Positions 17,444 to 29,200 are shown, counted from the first letter of the stretch. The stretch is DNA of 33,095 bases from Roseivirga sp. (GCA_021404565.1 JAAWWF010000050.1:1-33095); one strand, 5' to 3'. The notes: a model not told the origin generated them from the letters alone. Translations and numbers: made by a program.

Positions 17444-17668
17444 TCATCATAACGTCAAACAAGCTGCACGACAGAAATTATTGACAAAAATCGTTTGTTA
17501 AAATCCAGTACTCTAAGCTATCATCTCTTTTATGTGTATCCAGCGTAACAAGAAATGAGAATTATTGACAACATGAATGCTTTTGGGAAATGACTTTACG
17601 CTTAATACTTCTCGAATTGATGAAACGAATGTCGGGCAAAACGGAATACGAGGCTGGCTCAGCCTAAA
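17444..17668. other. Gene-free stretch with a 12-bp direct repeat
   Basis: No coding frame is supported. AATTATTGACAA occurs at 17476-17487 and again at 17560-17571. A short hairpin AGGCTG/CAGCCT (17651-17665) abuts the following small frame. Nothing identifies the stretch as mobile or as an RNA gene. Confidence 0.35.
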
Positions 17669-17857
17669 ATGAGAAAACAACTGAGTATTCAGTTAACGTA
17701 CAGTGATGCTAATTCAGAGATTCAAGCCCGGAAGGTATTGAAAAGGCAGAGGTTAGATAAGGGAATTTCAAAGAAAACCACAGAAGCATTAATGTGTATT
17801 AAGGAGACAAGCATATACCAAAACCTTCCGGTCCTAGCAGAGTTATTAATCGCCTAA
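17669..17857 (+). CDS. Possible small basic protein (62 aa), doubtful
   Basis: 62 codons, lysine- and arginine-rich (MRKQLSIQLTYSD, then KVLKRQRLDKGISKKT). The composition is compatible with a real protein, but there is no recognisable domain. A 6-bp hairpin (17651-17665) lies directly upstream of the ATG. It has no close operon partner. It could be a remnant of a mobile-element or DNA-binding gene, or a chance frame. Confidence 0.25.
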   Translation: MRKQLSIQLTYSDANSEIQARKVLKRQRLDKGISKKTTEALMCIKETSIYQNLPVLAELLIA

Positions 17858-17881
17858 AAGATGATACCTGACTGTGTAGTT

Positions 17882-18196
17882 TCAATTTTGCTCTTCACGT
17901 TTGACTTCTGTATAGAGATTAATTGACTTATCATTTAACCTGGCTAACTCTGATGATTCAACATAAAAGATGTACTCGCTTCCTTTTTCTGGACAACAAT
18001 CCTCACTATATATATAGTATTTTTCCTCAGTTCCTTTTTCAACGACTTCATAAAAGGACCTACCCAGTATCATAACGCTTCCTTTTACTTCCCCCCTGAT
18101 TTCTGAGCTTTCCGTGTCAGATCCTTCCGTAACGAACCATTGATAAGCAAAATACACGATTGCTATACCGATGATTAAACCTATAATTCTTTTCAT
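17882..18196 (-). CDS. Small membrane-anchored hypothetical protein
   Basis: 104 residues. An N-terminal hydrophobic segment (RIIGLIIGIAIVYFAYQWF, 3-21) acts as anchor or signal. The rest is a compact beta-rich, acidic domain (GSVMILGRSFYEVV, then YYIYSEDCCPEKGSEYIFYVE) with a Cys-Cys pair. It would be exposed outside the inner membrane. No family is recognised. Monocistronic by position: the next minus-strand gene upstream starts 1.1 kb away and ends 400 bases before it. Confidence 0.6.
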   Translation of the reverse strand: MKRIIGLIIGIAIVYFAYQWFVTEGSDTESSEIRGEVKGSVMILGRSFYEVVEKGTEEKYYIYSEDCCPEKGSEYIFYVESSELARLNDKSINLYTEVKREEQN

Positions 18197-18596
18197 AATG
18201 TGCTTGTTGCTTTTGCTAAACCCTGCCTATCTCTAGTCCATCAATATTCCGTACTCTCAATCTGTACCATTCCGAAACTCCATATTATTCAGAATATCAA
18301 TAGTTTAAATTTTTCTATGTTTAATTTAACATAATTTTTTTATATAGAGTCAATAAATAATTGTATTTCTTATTATAAACCCCATTTAATCTCGATGAAA
18401 ATTGTATCAAGGTCGGATACCTGTTATCCCGCGTTAGCACGGTGATTTTCCAGATCATTAGTGCTATTGTAGACAGGTGGGTTTTTGCTTTTGGATGGGT
18501 ATGAACCCTCCCTTTGCCGACAGGCCATGCGCTCAGAAGAGCACAAGATTTTAAGTTAACGGACGAGTTTTCCAGAAGTACTTTATCACACTTTGA
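18197..18596. other. 400-base intergenic region, A/T-rich core
   Basis: Lies between the small membrane protein and the end of the NRPS operon. Bases 18290-18390 are strongly A/T-rich and should carry the promoter of the 17882-18196 gene. Around 18490-18515 a small GGGT/ACCC hairpin could help end transcription from the NRPS operon. No coding frame, tRNA or mobile-element end was seen. Confidence 0.4.
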
Positions 18597-19331
18597 TTAG
18601 CACTTTGAAAGTGAATATTGTTGCACTCGATCCCTTATGATCTTAAAGATGTTTTCTTGTTCGTCATTGATGAAAAAATGACCTCCGGGAAAATAATGAA
18701 AATGACAGGATTGAGAAGTATGCTTTACCCATTCTTCACATTCTGCTTTATTGAGGTCGTCTTCCCTGCCCAAAAGTACCGTGATGTCCTGATCAAAGGC
18801 TTCTATGGTTTTGAGTCGATGAGTTTCGGCAATTCTGAAATCATTTTTTAACAATGGCAAAAACAGGTCCATCAACTCGGGGTGTTCGAAGAACTGAGGA
18901 GGTGTTCCTCCCAGCTCCAGTACCTCTTCTTTGAACTTTGCATCATTAAACTTATGGTAGATCTTTTCATCGGGACGGTTGATGTGCAGAGCGCCTTTTC
19001 CTGAAAAGAACAGATGCAGCGGCCCGGGCATTTTTTCTTTCCGTATTTTTTGTGCCAGTTCATAGGCAATCATGGCCCCCATGCTATGACCAAAGAGTAT
19101 ATATGGAGATTGTTGTGTTTCTTTTTGAATCATGGCAAAAACATCTTCCACAGCTTCGCGAAGGTCTTTGTATGGAGCTTCATTGATCCGTCTGCCTCTA
19201 CCAGCCAATTCTATCGGCCTTAGTTCTATTTCAGTTCCCAATCCCATTTTCCACGAATGATAGACCATGGCTGAGCCCCCTGCATAGGGGAAACAGAAAA
19301 GTTTGATTGGACTTGATTTACTTGAATACAT
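18597..19331 (-). CDS. Type II thioesterase of the NRPS operon
   Basis: 244 residues, typical length for stand-alone alpha/beta-hydrolase thioesterases (GrsT/SrfAD-like). The N-terminal FCFPYAGGSA is diagnostic; the nucleophile Ser83 lies in GHSMGA; the acid is Asp191/192 (LLGREDDL) and the base His218 (PGGHFF). These enzymes remove wrong or stalled acyl groups from carrier-protein arms and keep the assembly line running. It is the last gene of a leftward operon, 56 bases after the broken racemase gene, and downstream of an NRPS that has its own releasing thioesterase. That supports the editing role. Confidence 0.93.
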   Translation of the reverse strand: MYSSKSSPIKLFCFPYAGGSAMVYHSWKMGLGTEIELRPIELAGRGRRINEAPYKDLREAVEDVFAMIQKETQQSPYILFGHSMGAMIAYELAQKIRKEKMPGPLHLFFSGKGALHINRPDEKIYHKFNDAKFKEEVLELGGTPPQFFEHPELMDLFLPLLKNDFRIAETHRLKTIEAFDQDITVLLGREDDLNKAECEEWVKHTSQSCHFHYFPGGHFFINDEQENIFKIIRDRVQQYSLSKC

Positions 19332-19387
19332 ATATGCGTTGATTTACCTATGTTGATTTGAGGGTCGTGATTCCCTTGCGATTTTAC

Positions 19388-20136
19388 TTAAGTGGGCTGT
19401 GTGGCTTCCCTGATTAAGGCCCGGGCCAGCACATCAGTGGTATCGATGAAGGTAAGTCCATCTTCGGGATGCCTATGATGAATGAGGGAAAGCTCGGTGC
19501 AGCCTAAAATAATGGTGTTCACCTGCTCTAGTCTAAAAAAGTCCAGTGCCTTGTGCCAAAGTGAGACAGCCTCCCGAGTGGGATCGACCGAATTGGCTTT
19601 AATTCCAATCTTTTTATCATAGATCAATCTGTCTACGATCTGTTCCTGAAGGTCCATGGGAGGTACTATTGCCTGGTAGCCACTTTGGCCGAGCAGTTGC
19701 TGATAAATTTTAGAATGGCAGGTGCCATTGGTAGCCATAAGACCAATCCTACATTTCGGAGGCTGTTTTTCACCAATAATGCGTACAACCTCAGTAGGCA
19801 AATGAATCAACCGAACCCTGGGGCATTGGCTCATCACCGCCCGTTTAACCCTGCCAAAGATTTCAGGAGCATGTGAGGTATTACATGGAATGCCTATGAC
19901 TTCTACCCCCAAAATGAGCAACTTTTCAATGACCTTGAGCATACCGGTTGCCGGGTTGATAGGGGTGCTACCCTCCAGAAAATCCGTGCGGTGATCTCTC
20001 CGGGATAAGTCATCAGTACCACCGACAGGTGATCCTGATCTTTTTCCACAGGCGTACGTCTGATGATGGCTTCGTGCAGTGCCACGCCAGCCTGCGGCCC
20101 CATACCGCCTACAATTCCGATCAGTTTGTGCTGCAT
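19388..20136 (-). pseudogene. Asp/Glu racemase family gene broken by a frameshift
   Basis: The N-terminal part (from ATG 20136) reads IGIVGGMGPQAG, then VVLMTYPGEI, and goes out of frame near 19990. The rest reads DFLEGSTPINPATGM in another frame and continues to 19388. Together they make a ~248-residue Asp/Glu racemase-fold protein with both catalytic cysteines (GIPCNTSH and ILGCTEL). The family expects PGEI-x-DRT-x-FL across the break; only two bases remain where six are expected, which fits a 4-base deletion. No slippery heptamer is seen, so programmed shifting is unlikely. A sequencing error would restore an intact gene. It sits 24 bases after the exporter gene and 56 before the thioesterase, so it probably supplied D-amino acids for the peptide, since no epimerisation domain is visible. 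Confidence 0.82.
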
Positions 20137-20160
20137 TGGCTCGCTACTGTTAGGTATGTA

Positions 20161-23100
20161 TCAGGCAATACTGTCTAAGGTGAGCTCGTTGTAAGGCTGC
20201 AACTTCCCCTCGTCCATTCTCATGATTTGATCGGCAACATCAAAGTATTGATCATCATGGGTGATAGCAATCACGATTTTGCCCATCTGCTTCATTTTTG
20301 GCAGGAGCTCTCGGTAGAAGAATCTTCGATACTGAGGATCCTGATCGGCAGCCAACTCATCGAACAAAAATACTTCTGAATCTTCCAGATAACATTGCAA
20401 CAGGCTCAACCTCTTTCTTTGACCACCTGAAAGCCCTATGGTGCTGTAACGGTTTCCATTGATCTCTACTTTATGTGACAGGTCTAGCAATTGGAGGTAA
20501 TCATCCACCTCTTGTCTCAGCTTCTCGGTATCTACTTCATAGAGCTTTTCAAAAAGAAAAGGAGGGCTGAATACAGTCGAGTAATACTCACCCATTTCAT
20601 GCGGTTTCAGCGGTTTCCCATTGAGGAGAATCTGACCCTGATCGGGCTGGTAAAGGCCTGTTATCAGTTTGGCCAGTGTGGTCTTGCCACTTCCGTTTCC
20701 TCCCACAATGAACAGTATTTCCCCAGCATTCGCCTCCAGGCTGATTGGACCCACACTGAAAGAATGTTCGCTATTTTCTTTTAGGTAGGTAAAACTCACA
20801 TCCTGCATAAGGATTTGTTCAAGATTGGCTTCTTTCTCTGCAGGATGAGCTGAAAGGTCGAGATTAGCAGGTATTTCCTTTAGAAAGTCCTGCAGTCGGT
20901 TCCAGGACACACGCAGCTTCATAATGGCAGGTACACTGCCCAATATGCCATTGATGGGGCCTAAAAGGTATAACAAAACTACCACAAAGCTCACTACAGT
21001 AAAGTACTCGATGTTTTCAAACATGGTAGGCAGGCCAAAAGCCACAAAACCCAGAAGCCCCACCAGCAGAAACTCCCCTACCAGAAAGGCATTGACAAAG
21101 CGCACATCGGCCAAAATGATCTTGTCTTTGTAAGAGCCGGCACTGGCCCCCACATCATCTTTATACTCAAGCTTTTTATTCAGGTGCAGGCTAATCTCCT
21201 TGTAGCCATCGATCATGCCATTGATGAGCCGCATAAACACATTGCGTTCATCTCTTGCCTCTTCAAAGAAAACATTGGTCTTGACGCTTACCAGGTAATA
21301 AACAGTGGCTAGTGAAATGATCAATGACAGGGTGAGCAAAGTAGCCCACAGGGCCATGGAGGCAAGGTAAACGAATACCCCCACCACCGTAATAATATTG
21401 GTAACCAGAGAGAGAAATGTGGTGGTTGATCCCCCCACCCTTGCTACATCATCATTCAAGGCAGTGAATACGCGCCCTCGGTCTATTTTTTCAAATTTCT
21501 GATAAGACGTAGAGAAGATTTTACCCGTCATTTTAATAACCAGATCATAAACCAGGTTACGGGTAAAGTTGATCAGGCTGATTTGTACATACCTTCTGCC
21601 AAAAAGGTAGAGGCCTATGGTGAGCACAAAATAGAAGACAATATAAATTAGCTCTATATCTGACCTCACGAAATTGGTGACCATGATGACAATGACCACA
21701 TTGGCAAAGCCAGACAAAATACTGATCAAAAGAATAGAAGGAATTTTGCTTTTGTATTGCTCACCGGTGGGGAATATCAGGCTAACCAGGTAGACCAGGT
21801 AGCTGAAAACCATGGCCACTACCAACAGCTTTACCAGCACCAGAAAACTCTGAGGGCTCCAAACAATGGCCGATTGCCAACTGAAGCCGTACATGGCTTT
21901 CGGAATTAAATAAAGCCCGAAAAGGAAAGGCACAATCAACAACAATGTCCGCAATCCAATCAACGCCTTTCTGGCGTTAAATGGCACCAACTTCCTCGTT
22001 CCTCTTATGGCCTCGTACAAGACCAGGCCCAGGTAAATCAACAAGATCAGAAGGTACACGCCAACGGCCAATGACAGGCCCGAAAAAGAGGTGTCTCCAC
22101 TGTCGCCCGGGTCAAATTCTTGTTCAATCTCTTCTCCGGCCAGAAGCTTCATTACCTTCCCCGCCATAAAAGTGGTAAAGTTGCTATTGGAATTAGCCAA
22201 AATCACTACCCCTATTTTCTCCTTGGGCCTGAAAGCCACAAAGGCGGTGAAGTTGGGGTTAAGCCCCCCATGATAAATTGTGCCTTTACCACTGAGTGAA
22301 ATATTCCAGCCTCCAGCATAAGAGGCCATGTCATGCAAGGCAACGGTTTCATCTCGCCTGTGTGTCTCCTTTGCCAGCAGATACAGGTCTTCAGCGCTGG
22401 TTGTGCCCATTTGAAATTTCAGCCATTGGCGCATATCCGTAATATTGGAGTTCACATAACCTGCGGCATTGTTTCCCTTGTAGACCGGAGCCTCGTACTC
22501 CCGGGCTTTAAAGAAGCCGATTTTATAGCCTTTGGCCATGTGGCTACTGTCCATTGCCACTCCTATTGAAGTATCTTCCAGGCCAAGCGTTTGAAAGACC
22601 CTCCTTTCCAGGTAATCCTCAAACTTCTCGCCTGAAACAACCTCGATCACAAAGGCCAGTACATCATAGTTTATAGTGGCGTATTCATATTGCTTTCCGG
22701 GCAATTCCTGCAGCTCCATACCCATCAGCGTTCTTACTGTTTGTTCTAAAGCATCCGGTGCATTGGTCATGGGAATATCGGAAAGGGTATGCCATGGTAT
22801 ACCACTGGTATGGTGCAGTAACTGGCCAAGGGTGACATCCTGAGACGCTCCCTCAAAATTTACGCTAAACCAGGGTAGGTAATCGGTGACTTTGTCTTCA
22901 AGGCTCAGGTTGTATTCGCTCAACAATCGGGTGAAAGCCAAAGCTGTAAAAGCCTTGCTACAGGAGCCTATCTGAAACAGTGTTTCGGAAGTAACCGGCA
23001 GCTTATTCTCTACGTCCTGCCAGCCAAAATTCCTGATGTATTCCTCTTCGCCCCTGAGCATAAAAATACTCAGCCCGGGAATGTCTCCTCGCTTCATGAG

Positions 23101-23220
23101 CTTTTGTATCTCCGCCTCAATTTCTTCCACTGTCAGCGGATCATTGAATTCCTTTGCTTCCACAACTTTGGTCAGTGTGAGTAACAATAGAATGAATAGA
23201 AATGCTCTTTGGTAAATCAT
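20161..23220 (-). CDS. Serine peptidase (beta-lactamase fold) fused to cyclic-peptide-type ABC exporter
   Basis: 1019 residues. Signal peptide; periplasmic class C beta-lactamase/ClbP-like domain (about 28-355) with SxxK nucleophile Ser86-Lys89 (GSCSKAF), Tyr180 and HGG (317-319). The usual YxN is Y-A-T, so Asn is replaced. Three membrane helices follow (about 381-403, 421-440, 460-482). Then comes an ABC exporter: six-helix region (about 492-775) and ATPase with Walker A GGNGSGKTT (840-848), signature LSGGQ (930-934), Walker B FLFDE (Glu955) and His988. The ABC part is like the PvdE/SyrD cyclic-peptide family. The same layout is known for ZmaM and XcnG, which cut an acyl-D-Asn leader off a prodrug during export. 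Placed 78 bases after the NRPS gene, it probably exports and activates its product. Confidence 0.92.
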   Translation of the reverse strand: MIYQRAFLFILLLLTLTKVVEAKEFNDPLTVEEIEAEIQKLMKRGDIPGLSIFMLRGEEEYIRNFGWQDVENKLPVTSETLFQIGSCSKAFTALAFTRLLSEYNLSLEDKVTDYLPWFSVNFEGASQDVTLGQLLHHTSGIPWHTLSDIPMTNAPDALEQTVRTLMGMELQELPGKQYEYATINYDVLAFVIEVVSGEKFEDYLERRVFQTLGLEDTSIGVAMDSSHMAKGYKIGFFKAREYEAPVYKGNNAAGYVNSNITDMRQWLKFQMGTTSAEDLYLLAKETHRRDETVALHDMASYAGGWNISLSGKGTIYHGGLNPNFTAFVAFRPKEKIGVVILANSNSNFTTFMAGKVMKLLAGEEIEQEFDPGDSGDTSFSGLSLAVGVYLLILLIYLGLVLYEAIRGTRKLVPFNARKALIGLRTLLLIVPFLFGLYLIPKAMYGFSWQSAIVWSPQSFLVLVKLLVVAMVFSYLVYLVSLIFPTGEQYKSKIPSILLISILSGFANVVIVIMVTNFVRSDIELIYIVFYFVLTIGLYLFGRRYVQISLINFTRNLVYDLVIKMTGKIFSTSYQKFEKIDRGRVFTALNDDVARVGGSTTTFLSLVTNIITVVGVFVYLASMALWATLLTLSLIISLATVYYLVSVKTNVFFEEARDERNVFMRLINGMIDGYKEISLHLNKKLEYKDDVGASAGSYKDKIILADVRFVNAFLVGEFLLVGLLGFVAFGLPTMFENIEYFTVVSFVVVLLYLLGPINGILGSVPAIMKLRVSWNRLQDFLKEIPANLDLSAHPAEKEANLEQILMQDVSFTYLKENSEHSFSVGPISLEANAGEILFIVGGNGSGKTTLAKLITGLYQPDQGQILLNGKPLKPHEMGEYYSTVFSPPFLFEKLYEVDTEKLRQEVDDYLQLLDLSHKVEINGNRYSTIGLSGGQRKRLSLLQCYLEDSEVFLFDELAADQDPQYRRFFYRELLPKMKQMGKIVIAITHDDQYFDVADQIMRMDEGKLQPYNELTLDSIA

Positions 23221-23298
23221 ATGATTATTGGATACGGACCAGAGTCTGAGTCATAGTCCTATGAAAATCAAAAAATTGGATCTAAGAAGGCTCTCTAA

Positions 23299-26200
23299 TT
23301 ATAAACCTTCATGGTTCTGAGTACGATTGATACCGTTTTCTATCTCCTGACCCAGGGTTTGAATATGGGGCCTGGTCATCATAGTAAAATGATTACCGGG
23401 TATTTCGAAAAGTACAGGTTGTACCCCAAAATAGCCTTGGAGTCGACCTTGTTTAAGTCGTGAATCAGCTGCCTGATAGTAATATATTGGTGCTTTGATT
23501 GTACGGACCGGTTGGTAATTATCAACACTCCGCTTCAAAGTTCTGATGGCATTGATATAGCGAACCAACTCTACGGCAGTCAACTTGTCAAAGTGAGGAA
23601 TGACGCCACGGTAATTGGCCGGCACTAATTGTCGGGCATTGTCTGCCAGGTGTTCATCTTCATCGAGAAAATCTGCCACTTTTTGCCATACTTCCTCTAC
23701 CGTGGCCAGCTTGCGTAAACTGTTCAGTGAACCGTTCAGCAAACCCGACAGCCAATTCAATTCGGAATTCAGGTCAAAGTCGTTATGATCATCATTTGAT
23801 TGTATCGGTGGTCTTGTATCGATCATAAAAAGCCCGGCAACCTGTCTGCCCCGGGCTTCTAGCTGTGACGCTACCTCGTGTGCAATTACACCACCGGTGC
23901 TCCACCCCAACAGGTAATATGAACCTTCAGACTGCGTATCGGTAAGTAGTTGAACATAATGTTCTGCCATTTCCGGGCAGTCAATATTCTGTGGAGCCAG
24001 AGACTCCAGCAAACTGCTCCTGATTGCCCAGCAATTATAATGTGGGAGTATTTTGGCCAATTCTATATAACCTTGAACATCTCCGCTGCCATCATGTACA
24101 AAGAACAGGTTTTGCCTGGCTGCCGATGGTTCTCCATTCAGAATGATCATACCATTTTTCACCACCGTTTGCTGAGTAGTTGTGGCAATGCGCAGGGCCA
24201 TATCGCGAATGGTCGGTTTTTTAAATACTTCCAAAAGCCCAAGGTCAACCCCAAAGGCACCCTTTACCCGATTGACAAGGACGGTAGCCCTCAGGGAGTG
24301 CCCACCAAGCTCAAAGAAGTTTTGGTCGATCCCTATTTCAGCAAGGTCTATCCCTAAGATCGCAGACCAGATTGCTGCCAGTTTTACTTCAGTCTCATTG
24401 CCGGGGGCCACTATAGCAGTCACCAGCTCTACCTCCATGGCCTGCAAAGCTTTCCGGTCTACCTTACCATTTTGGGTTTTTGGAATTTTATCAAGCCGGG
24501 TTAGACTGGAAGGTACCATGTAATGTGGCAATCGATCCTTCAAAAAGCTGATCAATGTATCTTCATCCAGGCCTTCGGCAGAAGCATAGAATGCAGCCAG
24601 GTACTTCTCGCCTTTGCCATCTTCTTTTAAGATGACCGCAGCAGCCTTCAAAGCCGGGTGACACAGAAACTGGGCTTCCACCTCTCCGATTTCTATTCTA
24701 AAACCCCTGAGTTTGACCTGATTGTCGGCTCTTCCTAAAAATTCAATCTCTCCACCTGGCAGCCAGCAGGCCAGGTCTCCGGTCTTATACAATCGCTCGC
24801 CTACTTCAAAAGGGTTAGCAATGAACTTTTGAGCCGTCAAGGCTTCATCGTTCACGTAGCCCTCTGCCAAACCAACCCCGGAAATACAGAGTTCACCCGG
24901 CACTCCCACAGGCTGTAGTTTACGAGCACTATTGAGGATGAGTACCCTTTTGTTGGCAATGGGTTTTCCAATGCTATAATGATCAGTATCATCGCCTGAA
25001 CTCAATTTCTTCCAGGTGGTCCACACCGTGTCTTCGGTGGGTCCGTAGAGGTTATAAACCTCAAATGGCAGCTGGGCCGGTGGCAGCTGATTCAGGCGGT
25101 CACCGGCCACGTTCATTACTTTAAGCGAAGCTGAACCGGCCCAATCTTCTTTGAATAGATATTCTGCTACGGGAGTAGGCTGAAAGCTGATCTCGATTTG
25201 ATGATCGAGCAGCCATTCCTTCATGGCAACAGGATCTGGTCGTGTTTCCTTTTCGGCTACGTACAGACAGCCTCCATGCGCCAGGCATGGCCATATTTCA
25301 AAGGCAGCTGCATCAAATCCAGGGCTGGCTACCTGACTCATCTTCACATTCGGGCCTACAGGAAACAGCTCCTTAAAGAAGTGAATCATGTTGGTAAGGC
25401 CATCATGGTGAACTGATACACCCTTGGGTTTGCCAGTAGTACCGGATGTATAAATGATATAAGCAGGCCGTGAAGAAGCACTCCGCTTCATCTTAGTGTC
25501 CACCAAATGGTTGCCCACTTGCTTCATAGACAGCAAATGTTTCTGTGGCAGCCCTTCGAACTGCTCCCAATAGGAGTCCTTCATGGCCTCCTGATACAGA
25601 ATGAGATCGGGCTGACAATCTTCCAATATCATTTGAACCCTTTGTACCGCACTGTCTGGAGGAACCGGAATGTAGGTGTAGCCCAGTTTCAAGACTGCGA
25701 GCATGGCAGCAATCATGTCTATAGTGGGATCGAAAAACAAGGCCACTCTGTGGGTCTTTGGCTCTGGTGAATGCTTCCAAAGCTGATTCGCTATGCCATT
25801 GGCCCAGGCATCGAGTACTGCATAAGTGATCTCCTTGCCATTGTGTACCACTGAAATGGATTCCGGCTGTGCCAATGCCTGCTGCTCAAACAAATCGATA
25901 ACGGTTTGATTCATTGGATATGGGCGCAGGCTGTCATTAAACTCATGAAGTAACAGGCTCTGTTCTTTGTAGGACAGGATGTTGATGTCAGCCAACCTTA
26001 CCTCAGGGTTATTGACGATGGCCGTGATGATGGCCTGAAGGTAGCCTGCGTACCGTTCAATGGTCTCTTGCCCGAAAAGGTCGGTGGTATAATTCACCGA
26101 CACGGCAACTTCCTTGCCTTGCTCAGTAGCAATCAGCGACAAGTCAAACTTCGCCTTGGTCGCTGTTTTGGTACTGATGGGCTTAGCATCTAACCCAATT

Positions 26201-29200
26201 GCAGTCTGATCACCTTCTTCACCAATGTTGTAGCCATAAACTACATCAAACAGTGGGTTGCGCCCCGTGTCTCTGGCTACTTGCAATTCATCAATCAGGT
26301 TTTCATACTGGTACTCCTGATGGTCGAAAGAAGCCAGTGTTGAATTTTTTACCTCTTGCAGGAAGCTGGCAAAGCGCTTCTCGCCTGATGGATAGTTGCG
26401 CAGTGGCAGCGTGTTTACAAACATGCCGACAATACCGGATAGATCGTCATGGAAACGGCCAGCTGTCGGGGTGCCCACCACAATGTCTTGCTGGTTGCTA
26501 AGCCTGGAGAGCAGCACATTGAATACCGACAATAGCGTCATAAACATGGTGGTGCCCGCCTCTTTTGCCAGTGCCTTGAGGCCTTCCGTCTCTTCTGGTG
26601 AAATCCTGAAGTGAGCCGTGTTTCCGGCAAAGTTTCTTTCGGCAGGTCGTGCGTGGTCGACAGGCAGATCAAGTGTTTCTGGTAGTTCATTAAACTGATC
26701 CAGCCAGAAGCTTTTTGACTTCGCTAGTTTTTGCCGGGCTGCCGATCCCTGCTGCCATTCTGAATAGTCTTTGTATTGAAGTTTTAAGCCTGGAAGCTCG
26801 CCACCATCATAAAGTGTTGCGAATTCATCTCTAAGGATATTCATCGATACCCCATCACTGATGATGTGGTGCATGTCAGTCATCAGGACATATTCCTCAT
26901 CACTAAGTCTGATGACTCCAGCTCTAAGCAGAGGGGCTTGTGTCAGATCAAAGGGGCGGACAAAGTCACGGACTATCTCAGCAGCTTGTTGCTGGTCACT
27001 AGTATCAAAGGTTTTCAGCTTAAAGTCCAGCTCCTTTTCAATTAACTGGACCGGTTCCTCTTCCTGCATCACAAAGCGGGTGCGGAAGCTCTCATGTCGG
27101 TTCACCAGACACTGAAAGGCTGCCTGCAATCGATCCAGGTCAAAATCACCACTGAGTTTTATGACCTGAGGCATGTTATAGGTGGTGGCATCCACATCGA
27201 AAGCTTGTAAGAAGTACTGCCGCTTCTGGGCTGAGCTTAGTACATAATGTTCCTTGTCTTCGGCCTTGGGGATGCTCGTGTGACTTAGTCGATCCTGCGA
27301 CTGTACATGGCTGGCCAGGCTGCGGATATCGGTATACCTGAAGAAGTCGCGCAAGGACACTTCTACCTGAAGGCTTTTGCGGATTTTGTTCACTACCACG
27401 GTAGCCCTCAGAGAGTGACCACCCAGCTCAAAGAAGTTGGCCGTAATGCTGATCGCCTCTGGTTCCAGCCTAAGCACTGTTGCCCAGATGGCCTGCAGTT
27501 GCTCTTCGGTTTCGTTGGCAGGGGCTATATAAGTAGCTGTATCTCCTATTTCAGGGTCAGGCAATGCTTTTTTGTCGAGCTTGCCATTGATCTTTACTGG
27601 CAGCTTGTCCAGCTGTAAGAAGTATCCCGGCACCATATAATCCGGCAGTCTTTCGGAAAGATAGTTCTTCAAATCCACAGATTCTAAGGCCACATCAGCC
27701 GTATAATAGGCCACCAGGTACTGATCCTCTTCCTCACCTTTTACCTGTACCACTGCTTCATGCACTGCTTCATGGGCATTCAGATTCGCCTGAACCTCAC
27801 CCAATTCGATGCGATAACCACGCACTTTCACCTGATCATCTATTCTACCGATAAAGTCCAGGTTGCCATCGGGCAGCCAACGTACCAGATCGCCTGTTCG
27901 GTACATCAGTACTCCACCCTGGTATGGGTTCGGAATGAAAAGTTCAGCAGATAGTTCTTCATTATTCAGATAGCCCAGCGACAGGCAATCTCCACTGACA
28001 TAAAGCTCTCCTATTGCTCCCTTGGGCAGCAACTCACCAGTATTGTCCAATACATAGGCTTGGGTATTGGCCACGGGCCTGCCAATTGGCAGCTTTTCAG
28101 TGGCTCCCCTTAAGTCACTGTCTGGATAAACCGTGACACTGATGGTGGTCTCAGTGGGTCCGTATTTATTGAAGAAGGCATACTGGCTGCGAAATTTTGT
28201 CGCCAAGCCGGGGCTACAAACTTCACCACCGGCCACAACCCTTCTCAGGCTGTTTGTGCCCTTCAGTTCAATGCCTTCCAGGAATGATGGGGTGGCATGG
28301 AGATTGGTCACCTGCTGTTCAGTCAAATAACGATTGAAGAGTTCACTGTCTCCCATGGTGTCTTTGTCAATCAGAACAAGGGTATTGCCTGTGAGCAAGG
28401 GCAGCCAAACCTGCTCTACCGCGGCATCGAAAATGATGGACGAAAACTGTAAGAAACGCTCATTGGCTTCCAGTTCGTAGATGGCCTTGTATGAATACAT
28501 GAGATTGACCACCGAACTATGATTCACCATCACTCCTTTAGGCTTGCCTGTAGAGCCTGAGGTGTAGAGCACATAGGCTATAGAATCCGCAGCAGTCACT
28601 GATTTAAAACCAGCCTCTGGCGATTCCTTAAGTTTTTCACCTAATACATCAAGGCAGGAAATCTGCTCGCTGAAAGCTTCACTGCCCCTGGCATTGGTGA
28701 GCAGTAAGGGGGATTCGCTTTCAGTCAGTATTTGGCTGATACGGGCCTTTGGCTGGGCTGGGTCTAGTGGTACATAAGCGTAACCTGCCTTTAATACTCC
28801 GATGATCGAAATAATCAGCTCAAAGGAGCGATCCAGCATGATGCCCACTATACTTTCGGCAGGCAGCTTATGTGCTTGCAGGTACTGCGCCAACTGGTTG
28901 GCCCTGGCATTCAGCTCATGGTAAGTCAGCTGCTCATCATGAAAGGAAATCGCTACCTGGTCAGGCCTTTTAGCCACCTGCTTTGCAAAGAGTGTCGTCA
29001 GACTTTCAGTTTTTGGATATGCCGAATGGGTATCGTTCAAACCGAGTAGTAATTCTTCTCTTTCTTCGGTGCTCAACATCTCAATGCCTGCCAGTTGAAC
29101 ACTGGAGTTTTCTGCTATCGCTGAGACTATCTGCTGGAAATATTGAACGTAGCGCTCAATGGTTATGTGCTCATAGAGGTCGGTTGCGTAACTCAGGAAA

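Noticed and set aside
17476-17571. 12-bp direct repeat AATTATTGACAA as mobile-element target site
   Set aside because: Only 84 bases apart with no transposase or inverted ends; probably chance in A/T-rich DNA.
19985-19998. Programmed ribosomal frameshift in the racemase gene
   Set aside because: No slippery heptamer or downstream stimulatory structure; missing residues fit a deletion.
23221-23298. Imperfect inverted repeat GGACCAGAGTC...GTCC between NRPS and exporter genes
   Set aside because: Short paired arms and no T-run; not convincing as a terminator inside an operon.
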